From Erysipelothrix sp. (GTDB lineage Bacteria; Bacillota_I; Bacilli_A; Erysipelotrichales; Erysipelotrichaceae): a stretch of 40,436 bases of DNA. The stretch covers positions 1 to 40,436 of the forward strand of contig JAAYHR010000023.1 of the NCBI GenBank assembly GCA_012735275.1, written 5' to 3'. The notes beneath the pieces are model-generated. The model saw only the letters and a list, made by a program, of their open reading frames with translations. It did no database searches and was not told the origin of the DNA. This document shows, piece after piece, positions 1-8,121 of the stretch. The position numbers and the translations under genes are program-made. Numbering within the stretch: the first letter of the stretch is position 1; every line of letters begins with the position of its first letter.

Positions 1-1
1 G

Positions 2-414
2 TGTATGGAATATCTCTTTGTTGAACAAGATCAAAGCGGGAAAGATCCAGTTAGGGCTGGTCACATGCTTTTGCCCATGGAGCTGATTTAATTGGTGCCT
101 GCACGATGTCTGACTTCTTTACTGATAATGAAGTTAAAGTCTTTTTAGAGATCCTTCAACATGTTTTAATTACTAAGGAAGGCTTACTTTATAGTGAAGA
201 AGGTAGATTTGCGCGAGCTACATTAAATTTAATTAAATCTAATAAAATAGCTAATGAAGATTTAATAACTTTTATCGAAAAGCAAAATGAATATATTGAT
301 GAGTTAAACTTCTTTAAAATGAATTGGAAGAACTATTTAACTAGTCTTTATTTCACTTTAGCAAATGAAAATCTCCTTAATGATCAGTTAAAAATACGAT
401 TGAGCAAGCAATAA
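2..414 (+). pseudogene. DUF2785 family protein, 3' part, with a one-base frameshift
   Basis: The 5' end lies outside the window. The frame from base 2 reads EYLFVEQDQSGKDPVR up to about base 55 and, left alone, stops at 89-91. The frame from base 55 reads GWSHAFAHGADLIGAC and continues to the TAA at 412-414. Adding one G to the GGG run at 54-56 joins the two into ..DPVRGWSHAFAHGAD.., which matches the conserved core I associate with DUF2785 (a glycine-tryptophan-[AS]-H..AHGAD block followed by helical repeats with an [ED]GR/ER-type pair). The ATG at 106 has no good ribosome binding site and falls inside this domain, so a separate 102-residue gene starting there is unlikely. The function of DUF2785 is unknown to me. 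The lesion is either a real mutation or a sequencing error in a G run. Confidence 0.72.
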
Positions 415-499
415 ATATCTTCTATAAAAAGTTTAAAAGATTGTAGAAAAGAAGCAATAGTTTGTGAATTAAGTAACTTGAAAATAAAGTGTCTTAAGA

Positions 500-528
500 T
501 TGAATGCTTAATTGAACTAATATAAACT
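500..528 (+). promoter_or_regulatory. Possible promoter of nrdB-nrdA
   Basis: TTGAAT at 500-505 and TAAACT at 523-528 are separated by 17 bases and lie 38 bases before the nrdB start. The match is only partial. An alternative -10, TATAAA at 521-526, would have a short 15-base spacer. I see no clear NrdR box pair in the 151 bases between the DUF2785 remnant and nrdB. Confidence 0.35.
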
Positions 529-565
529 ATCATTAGTGATTTGAAAAAAGGGGAGTGTTTATTAG

Positions 566-1837
566 ATGACAAGTAATTTAAATAAAACTATTATTAAGCG
601 TAATGGTGCAATTACAGAGTTTATTCCATCGAAAATTACTAAAGCAATCGGATTAGCAGGTAAGCAAACCGGAGAATTTGACCTTGCACGTGCTGAGCTA
701 TTAACAAATGATGTTTTAGAAAAAATAAGTAAAGAAAATAATCAAGAACTTACTGTTGAAGGTGTTCAAGATCTAGTTGAGTTAGTCTTACTAGAGTCTG
801 AATTTAAATTAACAGCAAAAGCTTATATTTTATACCGTGCTGAGCGTACTTTAGCACGTAAACCAGATTTATTTAAGTTTAGATTAAACTTAAAACCATA
901 TGAATATCCTGAATTAGCTGAATATAAAGAAGCTATTCAACACTCATACTGGCTACATACTGAATTTAACTATACTTCAGATATTCAAGACTTTAAAGTA
1001 AACGTTTCTGAATCAGAGCGTAATGCGATTAAAAATGCGATGTTAGCAATTGCGCAAGTTGAAGTTGCGGTTAAAACATTCTGGGGCGACTTGTATAAAC
1101 GTATCCCTAAACCAGAAGTTGGCTCAGTTGGATTTACTTTTGCTGAATCAGAAGTAAGACACCAAGATGCTTATGCTCACTTATTAGAAATCTTAGGCTT
1201 AAATAGTGAGTTTGAAAGAATAAAAGATATTCCAGAATTAATGCAAAGAGTTAACTACTTAAATCAATCAGCAATTCTGGCACGTACAGAAGATAATCGT
1301 GACTACACATTATCAATATTATTATTCTCATTATTTATTGAACATGTTTCATTATTCTCACAATTCTTAATTATAATGTCATTTAATAAATATAAAAATA
1401 TCTTTAAGGGAATGTCAAATGCGATTGAAGCTACTTCAAAAGAAGAGCAAATCCATGGTTTATTTGGAATTGAATTAATCAATATTATTCGTGATGAACA
1501 TCCTGAATGGTTTGATGAAGATTTAGAAAAAACAGTCTTAGCTGCAGCTCAAGAAGCATATGCATCAGAAGAAGTAGTTATTGATTGGATCTTTGAACAA
1601 GGAGAACTAGATTTCTTACCAGTTCAAGTAGTAAAAGAGTTTGTGAAAAACAGATTGAATAATTCATTAGAAGATATTGGATATGCCCGTATCTTTGATG
1701 TCGATGATTCAATTGTTGAGCAAACAGATTGGTTTGATGATGAAGTTGTCGCAACAAAACACGTTGACTTCTTTGTAAAAAGATCAATTAACTATAGTAA
1801 GAGAACACAAAGTATTACTGGAGACGACTTATTTTAA
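566..1837 (+). CDS. nrdB: Class I ribonucleotide reductase radical subunit (NrdB) with N-terminal ATP-cone
   Basis: This is the radical-generating subunit that activates NrdA for reduction of ribonucleotides to deoxyribonucleotides. Residues 8-95 form an ATP-cone (KRNG at 11-14, then EFIPSKITKAI), a nucleotide-sensing domain normally found on NrdA. The ferritin-like body follows: likely metal ligands are E166, E196 and H199 (EVRH), E259, and E294 with H297 (EEQIH). Y203, four residues after H199, sits where the radical tyrosine is expected, so this looks like a tyrosyl-radical enzyme. At 423 residues it is longer than an ordinary NrdB because of the cone. The start follows an AAGGGGAG ribosome binding site. 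nrdA lies 18 bases downstream, so the two are one operon. ATP-cone fusions to NrdB are known in subclass NrdBi; assignment to that subclass is inference. Confidence 0.92.
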   Translation: MTSNLNKTIIKRNGAITEFIPSKITKAIGLAGKQTGEFDLARAELLTNDVLEKISKENNQELTVEGVQDLVELVLLESEFKLTAKAYILYRAERTLARKPDLFKFRLNLKPYEYPELAEYKEAIQHSYWLHTEFNYTSDIQDFKVNVSESERNAIKNAMLAIAQVEVAVKTFWGDLYKRIPKPEVGSVGFTFAESEVRHQDAYAHLLEILGLNSEFERIKDIPELMQRVNYLNQSAILARTEDNRDYTLSILLFSLFIEHVSLFSQFLIIMSFNKYKNIFKGMSNAIEATSKEEQIHGLFGIELINIIRDEHPEWFDEDLEKTVLAAAQEAYASEEVVIDWIFEQGELDFLPVQVVKEFVKNRLNNSLEDIGYARIFDVDDSIVEQTDWFDDEVVATKHVDFFVKRSINYSKRTQSITGDDLF

Positions 1838-1855
1838 TTAGAGGAGATAGATAAA

Positions 1856-3526
1856 ATGAAATGGTTAAACGAACATAGTAAATTATTCTTATCAAGAGGT
1901 TATTTAACTGAAGGTGTTACGGCTGAAGGTCGTGTTAGATTTATTGCAGATAAAGCAGAAGAAATCTTAGGAATTGAAGGTTTTGGCGATAAGTTCTATG
2001 GCTATATGTCAGAAGGATACTATTCATTGTCATCACCAATTTGGTCTAACTTTGGAATTGACAAGGGACTTCCAATCTCATGCTTTGGATCAAATCTTCC
2101 AGACCATATGGGTGGAATCTTATATACACAATCAGAAGTTGGAATGATGAGTAAATTTGGTGGCGGTACTTCAGGCTACTTCGGTCACTTAAGACCACGT
2201 GGTGCTGCGATTAAAGATAACGGAATCTCATCAGGTTCAGTTCACTTTATGAAATTATTTGAAACAATTATTGACGTTGTCTCACAAGGTTCAACAAGAC
2301 GTGGACGTTTTGCACCATACTTACCAGTTGAACACCCAGATATTGAAGAATTCTTAAACATCGGTACTGAGGGAGATCCAATTCAAGAATTAACACATGG
2401 TGTTACAGTAACGAACGATTGGATGAAAGCAATGGTTGCTGGAGACGCTGAGAAACGTGCTATCTGGGCTAAAATCATTCAAAGAAGAGTAGAAATTGGC
2501 TATCCATATATCTTCTTTAAAGACACAGTAAACAACAATACAGTTGATGTCTATAAAGACAAAGGATTAGAAATTACGCACTCAAACTTATGTTCAGAAA
2601 TTGCTCTTCCAGATAACGAAGAATGGTCATTTGTATGTAACTTATCATCAATGAATATTCTCCACTATGATAAATGGAAAGATACTGATGCAGTAGAAAC
2701 AATGGTTTACTTCCTAGATGCTGTTATGAGTGATTTCATTACTAAATTAGAAGCACTAAGAGACTCGGCTGATAAAGAAGATAACTTAGCATTCTACTTT
2801 ATGGAAAAAGCATACCAATTTGCAGTTGATAACCGTGCATTAGGTTTAGGCGCACTTGGATGGCACTCATACCTACAATCTAAAATGATTCCATTTGAAT
2901 CAATGGACGCATTTAAAATTAACGCTGAAGTATTTAGAACTATTCAAAATCGTGCACATGCTGCATCGAAAGACTTAGCAGAATTATTAGGTGAGCCAAA
3001 AGTATTAAAAGGATATGGTCGTAGAAATACAACATTAACAGCAATTGCTCCAACTACTTCATCATCATTTATTCTTGGTCAAGTATCACAGTCAATTGAA
3101 CCAATCTGGTCAAACAACTATGTTAAAGACGTTGCAAAAACTAAAATTACAATTAGAAACGTCTACTTAGAAGAAATTCTAGAAGAACGTGGAAAAAATA
3201 CACGTGATGTTTGGAACAATATCCGTGATAATGATGGATCTGTCCAACACCTTGATTTCTTAACTGATCATGAAAAAGAAGTATTTAAAACATTTAGTGA
3301 AATCGATCAATATGTTATCTTAGACCAAGCGTCAACAAGACAACAATTCCTAGATCAATCACAATCATTAAACATTATGGTTAATCCATCAATGTCAGCA
3401 AAAGAAATTAATGAGTTATACTTATTTGCATGGCAAAATAATATTAAATCATTATATTACCAACACTCAACAAATGCTGCACAACAGTTCTCAAAAGATA
3501 AACTTTGCGTAAACTGTGAAGCATAG
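1856..3526 (+). CDS. nrdA: Class I ribonucleotide reductase catalytic subunit (NrdA) lacking an ATP-cone
   Basis: This catalytic subunit reduces ribonucleotides using a thiyl radical delivered by NrdB. Visible active-site residues are C76 (PISCFGSN) and C261 (FVCNLSS) as the redox pair, and N244, C246 and E248 in NLCSE. Y534-Y535 is the radical-transfer tyrosine pair and C551-x-x-C554 is the C-terminal reducing tail. At 556 residues it is short: it begins directly with the catalytic domain and has no N-terminal ATP-cone, in keeping with the cone being on the partner gene upstream. The start follows GAGGAG. It ends just before a strong hairpin terminator. Codon use resembles its neighbours. 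Confidence 0.93.
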   Translation: MKWLNEHSKLFLSRGYLTEGVTAEGRVRFIADKAEEILGIEGFGDKFYGYMSEGYYSLSSPIWSNFGIDKGLPISCFGSNLPDHMGGILYTQSEVGMMSKFGGGTSGYFGHLRPRGAAIKDNGISSGSVHFMKLFETIIDVVSQGSTRRGRFAPYLPVEHPDIEEFLNIGTEGDPIQELTHGVTVTNDWMKAMVAGDAEKRAIWAKIIQRRVEIGYPYIFFKDTVNNNTVDVYKDKGLEITHSNLCSEIALPDNEEWSFVCNLSSMNILHYDKWKDTDAVETMVYFLDAVMSDFITKLEALRDSADKEDNLAFYFMEKAYQFAVDNRALGLGALGWHSYLQSKMIPFESMDAFKINAEVFRTIQNRAHAASKDLAELLGEPKVLKGYGRRNTTLTAIAPTTSSSFILGQVSQSIEPIWSNNYVKDVAKTKITIRNVYLEEILEERGKNTRDVWNNIRDNDGSVQHLDFLTDHEKEVFKTFSEIDQYVILDQASTRQQFLDQSQSLNIMVNPSMSAKEINELYLFAWQNNIKSLYYQHSTNAAQQFSKDKLCVNCEA

Positions 3527-3540
3527 ATAATAAACAAATT

Positions 3541-3564
3541 AAAAACATCCGCGAGGATGTTTTT
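3541..3564. terminator. Bidirectional intrinsic terminator between nrdA and the DUF4261 remnant
   Basis: The arms AAAAACATCC (3541-3550) and GGATGTTTTT (3555-3564) are perfectly complementary around a GCGA loop. T runs exist on both strands, so it can end nrdBA transcription and also transcription arriving from the minus-strand remnant. Confidence 0.85.
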
Positions 3565-4338
3565 AGTTTAAATATTTTATTTTAGTTGTATTGTGACCAA
3601 AGATTGGTGATGGTGAAATATTAGCTTGAATAATTCGACCATCGACTAAATCAACGCGCTCACCTTCAGAGAAGTTAACACCAAGGGTAATTAGTTCGGT
3701 AAATATATCTCTAATCGCATTAAATAGTTCCATTGGATCAAGAACTGAATCGATTACTTCAATTTCTAACTTACCAAAGTGATCTAATCCATAAGTATAA
3801 GCAGATAGTTCATCACGTTCATTATAATAAACACGAATATAAGCCTGCGTTAAGACCGGATAGACATTTTCTTTAATTCGATAAGCGGCATCACGATAGA
3901 AGATTGGATCATAAACTGTTCCAACAACTGAAATTCCGATTGCATTATCAAGTGATAGTGTCGAAGCATTAACTTGAGAATCGAGAATACTTGCATCAAC
4001 AGCACCTTTATCAGTCGGTAATACAACAACCGCCAGCTAGACTTTATGGTTAACTGCAACATCCATGGCATCTTCCCAAAAGAAATTGGTACTAGCGTAA
4101 TTTTCAATGGTTGTTTGATCAAATGGTTCAGCGACTAGTTTTACTGATACAACCATCCGATTTTTCTAAACATTAAGAAATCTTTATCATCGCTCTCATC
4201 ATGGATTGATAAGTTTCAATCGGCAACAAGATTCTTAATTAACTCGTTTTTATCAAAATCACTATTTTCTAATAATATAACACTATAAAATGGAACAGAC
4301 TCCCAAACTGGTAAATCAGTATGCTTTCTCTTGTACAC
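3563..4338 (-). pseudogene. Decayed DUF4261-domain protein
   Basis: This fills the roughly 900-base space between the two reductase loci. From a GTG at 4338 (preceded by AAGGGA) one frame reads LPVWESVPFYSVILLENSDF and so on to a TGA at 4216-4218, then NLSIHDESDDKDFLMF. Near 4158-4165 the reading must shift to another frame, which gives VSVKLVAEPFDQTTIENYAS.., WEDAMDVAVNH, a TAG at 4037-4039, then LAVVVLPTDKGAVDAS.., FYRDAAYRIKENVYPVLTQA, FGKLEIEVIDS and a TAA at 3563-3565. The order and motifs (W-E-A..H.A, a long helical middle, FGK.E.E.I.S, a final EGE.V) fit DUF4261 as I remember it. Two stops plus one shift make it non-functional under the standard code. The TGA falls where a Trp would be natural, suggesting TGG to TGA. 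Confidence 0.7.
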
Positions 4339-4367
4339 TTTGAAGATTCCCTTAATATACCACTCTC

Positions 4368-4384
4368 TTTCACTCTATAAGTTA
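4368..4384 (-). repeat. Copy A of intergenic motif TTTYACTCTRTAAGTYA
   Basis: The plus-strand sequence is TTTCACTCTATAAGTTA. It lies upstream of the decayed DUF4261 gene, in what would have been its promoter region. Closely similar copies are at 7967-7983 and 36980-36996. Only three transitions separate the three copies over 17 positions. Confidence 0.6.
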
Positions 4385-4446
4385 CATATCTACCTATATT
4401 ATATTGTAGTTGGGTGAAAAAGTAAGTTTTAATACACTTAAAGTAA

Positions 4447-4470
4447 GAAAAAAGAACCCGAAGGTTCTTT
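4447..4470 (-). terminator. Intrinsic terminator after nrdJ
   Basis: On the minus strand AAAGAACC, a TTCG loop and GGTTCTTT are followed by more T residues. The stem directly abuts the nrdJ stop codon at 4471-4473. A UUCG loop is typical of stable terminators. Confidence 0.85.
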
Positions 4471-6978
4471 TTAAATATCACACTTTAATTGGGCATTACA
4501 GTTAGTACATGTATTACAGCCGCCGAGGTCTTCAACTTGTCCTTCAAGACAGATTGGACATAGGTTTCCAACTTCAACACCGATCTCACGATCAAGACGA
4601 TCCGATCTTAAATCAGTTTGTTTTGCTGGCTCTTGTACTTCAGCAACTGAAGCGCCAAAGTCTTTAACTAAGTCCAATTGATCCCAGTCATTTTCTTCTT
4701 TACTTAAGCTTAGTACTTGTGAGTCTCTTGAACCATCAACGTAAACAGTTCCACCCTTAGCACCATCTTTATATAGTCTTTCATAAATCTTTTGAACTTC
4801 TTCAACTGAGAAACCACGTGGAGCATTAACTGTTTTTGAAATCGATGAATCGATCCAATATTGAATCGTTGTTTGCACGTCCGCATGTTCTTCTGGAGAT
4901 AATTCCATTGCTGAAACGAAGTAGTCTGGTAATTCTTTACCACGGTATTCTGGGTTTAATTCTAACCATTCTTCAACGATTGCTGCATTAACTTCAATGA
5001 ACTTACCTAAACGTCCAGATCTGAAGTATGAGAATGAGAAGTATGGCTCAAGTCCAGTTGAGACACCTACCATTGTGCCGGTTGATCCTGTTGGAGCAAT
5101 TGTTAATAGATGTGAGTTTCTAATTCCGTGTTCTTTAATACGAGCTCTTAATCCTTCACTCAAGTGTTGAGTAAATCCTGTTTCTAAGAAGTCTTCGTTG
5201 TTTTCTAAGAATGGGAATGAACCTTTATCAATTGCGATATCGACAGATGCTGAGTATGCTGCTTCTGCGATTATTTTAAAGACATCATTAATAATATCGA
5301 TTGATTCTTTTGAACCGTAACGAACTTTTGACCAAATCAACATGTCATGTAGTCCCATTACTCCAAGTCCAACTCTTCTTTCGCCTAATGCTTGTTTCTT
5401 ATTAGCTTCTAGGAAGTATGGTGTTGAATCAATAACGTTATCTTGCATTCTAACTTGTAGTGCAACTGTGTTTGCGAGTTCATCGTGAAGGATTTCTCCC
5501 GTTTCCTTATTAACAAAGTTAGCTAAGTTAACTGCAGCTAGGTTACATACTGAGTATGGTGCTAGCGGTTGTTCACCACATGGATTTGTTGCTACAACTT
5601 TTTGACCGTATGATGTAGCGTTAGTCATCTTGTTAGCATTATCGATAAAGAAGATTCCTGGTTCTGCAGAGTATGTTGCACAGAATGAAATTAAATCCCA
5701 TAAGTCTTTAGCGTTAATTGTACGATGAACTTTTACAGGGTAGCCTAAACTTTCCCATTCTCTAACGTCACCAATTTCATGCCAGTGATTATCATAATAA
5801 GTTTTTTGTTCATCATTATAGTTTTCTAGATCTGGATAACGAAGTTCAAATTCAGAGTTATTTGCCACAGCTTCCATGAAGTCATCTGTAATAGTTACTG
5901 AGATGTTTGCTCCTGATAAGAATTCTGGATCATTAACATCAAGGATTCCACCATCAAGTAATTTATCTTTAGCATATTCTTTAATATCTTCATCAGCATC
6001 ACTCTTAACTAATGAATCATAAATATTGTACTCAGTTTGTGTTAAAGGAATAAATTTAAGTTTTTTGTTTGCTTGAATTCTTATTTCTTCATCTGGTGAA
6101 TTATCACCTAACCATTTTAATACTTTTGGATTTTGCATTTTTGAAATAATGAATTCTATAATATCTGGATGCCAGTCTGCCATCATAATCATTTGGGCAC
6201 CACGGCGTGATCCACCTTGTTCAACTAAGTGAGTTAGGTTAGCAATATCATTTAACCATGATACAGCACCAGATGATTTACCACCAACGCTTTTAGCCGG
6301 TGATGATTTTGGTCTTAGTGTTGATCCGTTAGTTCCAACACCGCCTCCACGTGACATAATTTCCATTACTTCTTTACGGTGATCAGCAATTCCGCCACGG
6401 CTATCTTCGATAAATGGCATAACGAAACAGTTGAAGTAAGTTACTTCTGATTCTGAACCAGCTCCGTATAATACACGTCCGGCTGGAATTGTATTAAGTT
6501 CTGCAATTTGCTCAGCAAATAATTCAGCGTATTTGTCTTTATCAGTTTGGCTAACTTCAACTTGTGCTAAAGCTTTACCAACACGTGCTGCGACTTGTTC
6601 AAAGTATAATTCTAGTGGTTTATCGATTTCTTTGATTTCACGAATAACAATACCTGTTTCTGATTCAGTTTTATCATCAAGTGTAGCTCTAAACTCGCTA
6701 TCAATTAATAATGTAACTTTCTCTTCATCTTCGTTAATTTCAATAACTCTTCCAACTCCACGTGCTGGATATTTAGGATCTTCTCTAATTACTGTTAATA
6801 CGATATCATCCACTTTTAAAGTTTTTAAGTCTAAGTCTTTTTGTGCATAACGATCAAGCATAACCAGACGGCTTACCCCTTCATAAGTTAATTTGTAATC
6901 AGCTTTTACTTCAGCTAAATGTGGGAAATGTTCTCGTAAATCTTTATTTAAATTGTCTATTGATGTTTGTGAGTACAT
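4471..6978 (-). CDS. nrdJ: Class II, adenosylcobalamin-dependent ribonucleotide reductase (NrdJ)
   Basis: This oxygen-independent reductase makes deoxynucleotides using a 5'-deoxyadenosyl radical from B12. C184 (YFNCFVMP) and C478 (YSVCNLAAVNL) are the redox pair; N465, C467 and E469 in NPCGEQ form the active-site loop; GSRRG at 256-260 and TIAPTGSTGTMVG are further conserved signatures. The C-terminus carries six cysteines, C807, C810, C821, C824, C827 and C833, in the zinc-ribbon-like tail usual for long NrdJ proteins. Length (835 residues) is in the family range. The start follows AAAGGA. It is the last gene of an operon, 15 bases after the S-component gene. It complements the O2-dependent enzyme encoded by the convergent nrdBA, so the cell should make dNTPs with or without oxygen if B12 can be obtained. 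Confidence 0.95.
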   Translation of the reverse strand: MYSQTSIDNLNKDLREHFPHLAEVKADYKLTYEGVSRLVMLDRYAQKDLDLKTLKVDDIVLTVIREDPKYPARGVGRVIEINEDEEKVTLLIDSEFRATLDDKTESETGIVIREIKEIDKPLELYFEQVAARVGKALAQVEVSQTDKDKYAELFAEQIAELNTIPAGRVLYGAGSESEVTYFNCFVMPFIEDSRGGIADHRKEVMEIMSRGGGVGTNGSTLRPKSSPAKSVGGKSSGAVSWLNDIANLTHLVEQGGSRRGAQMIMMADWHPDIIEFIISKMQNPKVLKWLGDNSPDEEIRIQANKKLKFIPLTQTEYNIYDSLVKSDADEDIKEYAKDKLLDGGILDVNDPEFLSGANISVTITDDFMEAVANNSEFELRYPDLENYNDEQKTYYDNHWHEIGDVREWESLGYPVKVHRTINAKDLWDLISFCATYSAEPGIFFIDNANKMTNATSYGQKVVATNPCGEQPLAPYSVCNLAAVNLANFVNKETGEILHDELANTVALQVRMQDNVIDSTPYFLEANKKQALGERRVGLGVMGLHDMLIWSKVRYGSKESIDIINDVFKIIAEAAYSASVDIAIDKGSFPFLENNEDFLETGFTQHLSEGLRARIKEHGIRNSHLLTIAPTGSTGTMVGVSTGLEPYFSFSYFRSGRLGKFIEVNAAIVEEWLELNPEYRGKELPDYFVSAMELSPEEHADVQTTIQYWIDSSISKTVNAPRGFSVEEVQKIYERLYKDGAKGGTVYVDGSRDSQVLSLSKEENDWDQLDLVKDFGASVAEVQEPAKQTDLRSDRLDREIGVEVGNLCPICLEGQVEDLGGCNTCTNCNAQLKCDI

Positions 6979-6993
6979 AGTTTAATTCCTTTC

Positions 6994-7479
6994 TTAATTA
7001 ATAATTTTCTCTAAACTATTCTTGATTGGCTTAAATAAAATAAGCACGGTTAAGTAGTTTGAGATCGCATGGATTATATCCCATGGTAATCCTCTTAGCC
7101 ACATGGCATAAAAGGTTTGTGGTCCATAAATTAGTATATTTACTAATGAGTCCACGGCTCCAAATGATAATCCGAAGATTGCGGCTGCGATTGCTAATGA
7201 GAGATTACTTGCATTAACTTTTTTAAGTAATCCACTGATTATGACTAATAATGGCCAGATAATAAAGTATGTTAATATCCACAAATGTGGTGGATAAATA
7301 AAGGCTTGGATTAGGGTAAATATTATTGCAATATAGATTGATCCCCTAACGCCCACAACATAAGTGTAGGCCATAATTAGTAGCGTCACAATTTCGACAT
7401 TTGGTAAAACACTAAGTAGCTCTTTCGAAACGATTAAGAGTGCACTTAAGAAGGCAGTTTGAATTAATCGGCTTCGCAT
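6994..7479 (-). CDS. ECF transporter S component, probably for cobalamin
   Basis: A small (161-residue) very hydrophobic protein with about six predicted membrane segments, the size and layout of an energy-coupling-factor substrate-binding S component. The first helix contains A-F-L-S-A, fitting the AxxxA motif used to dock on EcfT. I chose the ATG at 7479, one base after the DUF4430 stop codon; the longer reading from a TTG at 7524 would overlap that gene by 44 bases. No ribosome binding site stands directly before the ATG, so translation is probably coupled. EcfA and EcfT are not in the window and would have to be shared. The substrate is inferred from the neighbours: a DUF4430 protein before it and a B12-dependent enzyme after it, as for CbrT-type cobalamin S components. 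Another substrate cannot be excluded. Confidence 0.75.
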   Translation of the reverse strand: MRSRLIQTAFLSALLIVSKELLSVLPNVEIVTLLIMAYTYVVGVRGSIYIAIIFTLIQAFIYPPHLWILTYFIIWPLLVIISGLLKKVNASNLSLAIAAAIFGLSFGAVDSLVNILIYGPQTFYAMWLRGLPWDIIHAISNYLTVLILFKPIKNSLEKIIN

Positions 7480-7480
7480 T

Positions 7481-7912
7481 TTATGGTTTTGTGATAATAA
7501 AGTTAAATTGGTCTTTATCGTCAATAACTAATGCATCAATACCAGGGCAGAAGGCCTCAGCTAAACACATTTTATTATTTTCTGATTCATAAACCCAAAA
7601 TCCTGATCCATTATCAACATCTTCAATACTTTCAATATAGCGACCAAACTCAGAATCCTTATCACCTGATAAATTAAATTTTGCTTTATTTTCATTAAGT
7701 TCGTCAATTAATTCTCCTAAAGTTTCTGCATTTGTTTTTAGTTCTTCTTTAAAAACATTTTCTTCATCAATATTGAAAATTTCAAGTGTTACTGTTTTAT
7801 TTCCTTGATTACCACTTGGTTTATTTAGATTAGATACGAATAAGTATGCACCAACTAAGGCTAAAACTAATACGACTCTAATTAATATTGATTTTTTCAT
7901 ATTTCTATCCAT
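7481..7912 (-). CDS. Membrane-anchored DUF4430 protein, candidate cobalamin-capture protein
   Basis: After MDRNMKK there is one membrane segment (about residues 6-25), then a polar linker and an extracytoplasmic domain of about 115 residues. The end of the domain (GSGFWVYESENNK, CPGIDALVIDDKDQFNFII) resembles DUF4430, the fold shared with the C-terminal domain of transcobalamin and intrinsic factor. The N-terminus lacks a lipobox cysteine, so it is a signal-anchor protein and not a lipoprotein. The start at 7912 is placed 8 bases after GAAAGGA; the ATG at 7921 overlaps that site and is not usable. It is first in the operon with the S component and nrdJ. Two cysteines (CLAEAFC) could form a disulphide. 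Cobalamin binding is inference from fold and context. Confidence 0.72.
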   Translation of the reverse strand: MDRNMKKSILIRVVLVLALVGAYLFVSNLNKPSGNQGNKTVTLEIFNIDEENVFKEELKTNAETLGELIDELNENKAKFNLSGDKDSEFGRYIESIEDVDNGSGFWVYESENNKMCLAEAFCPGIDALVIDDKDQFNFIITKP

Positions 7913-7938
7913 TATATACATCCTTTCGCAGTATAGTA

Positions 7939-7947
7939 ATTATAGCA
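7939..7947 (-). promoter_or_regulatory. Extended -10 promoter of the DUF4430-S component-nrdJ operon
   Basis: On the minus strand TG (7947-7946), C, then TATAAT (7944-7939). No good -35 is present. The predicted start gives a leader of about 20 bases. No cobalamin-riboswitch signature was found between here and the next gene. Confidence 0.6.
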
Positions 7948-7966
7948 TAGATAAGAGACAGGAATA

Positions 7967-7996
7967 TTTTACTCTATAAGTTAAAAAAATAACTTA
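7967..7996. promoter_or_regulatory. Copy B of the 17-bp motif, extended into an inverted repeat
   Basis: TTTTACTCTATAAGTTA occupies 7967-7983. The last seven bases, TAAGTTA (7977-7983), are mirrored perfectly by TAACTTA (7990-7996) across six A residues, and the arms extend to CTRTAAGTTA with one mismatch. It lies between divergent promoters for the nrdJ operon and tmk. It is shaped like an operator for a dimeric regulator. Confidence 0.5.
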
Positions 7997-8096
7997 CAGG
8001 AAATAAATTACATATATTTTAGCTAAAAGGCTAATAAATCAGTGAAATAAGCAATATAATCTAGTCTCGATTTCCTCTTAAATAAGGCAACTAATA

Positions 8097-8105
8097 TGCT
8101 ATAAT
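8097..8105 (+). promoter_or_regulatory. Extended -10 promoter of tmk
   Basis: TG (8097-8098), C, TATAAT (8100-8105). A weak -35, CTTAAA, lies at 8077-8082. The predicted transcription start (about 8112) falls inside the AAGGTG ribosome binding site at 8111-8116, so the real start may be a little upstream or the leader is extremely short. Confidence 0.5.
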
Positions 8106-8121
8106 TGATTAAGGTGATTAT

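Noticed and set aside
106-414. Independent 102-residue protein from the ATG at 106
   Set aside because: No ribosome binding site, and the sequence upstream in the same frame continues a conserved domain, so the ATG is internal to the DUF2785 gene.
3850-4122. 90-residue minus-strand ORF
   Set aside because: It is the out-of-frame shadow of the DUF4261 remnant, whose other frame gives the conserved protein sequence.
4216-4218. TGA read as Trp (genetic code 4)
   Set aside because: Although TGA sits at a likely Trp position here, the same gene also has a TAG and a frameshift, and all intact genes use TGG for Trp.
7922-8121. Cobalamin riboswitch upstream of the B12-related operon
   Set aside because: The region is only about 200 bases, both promoters lie close to the genes, and no B12-box sequence is present on either strand.
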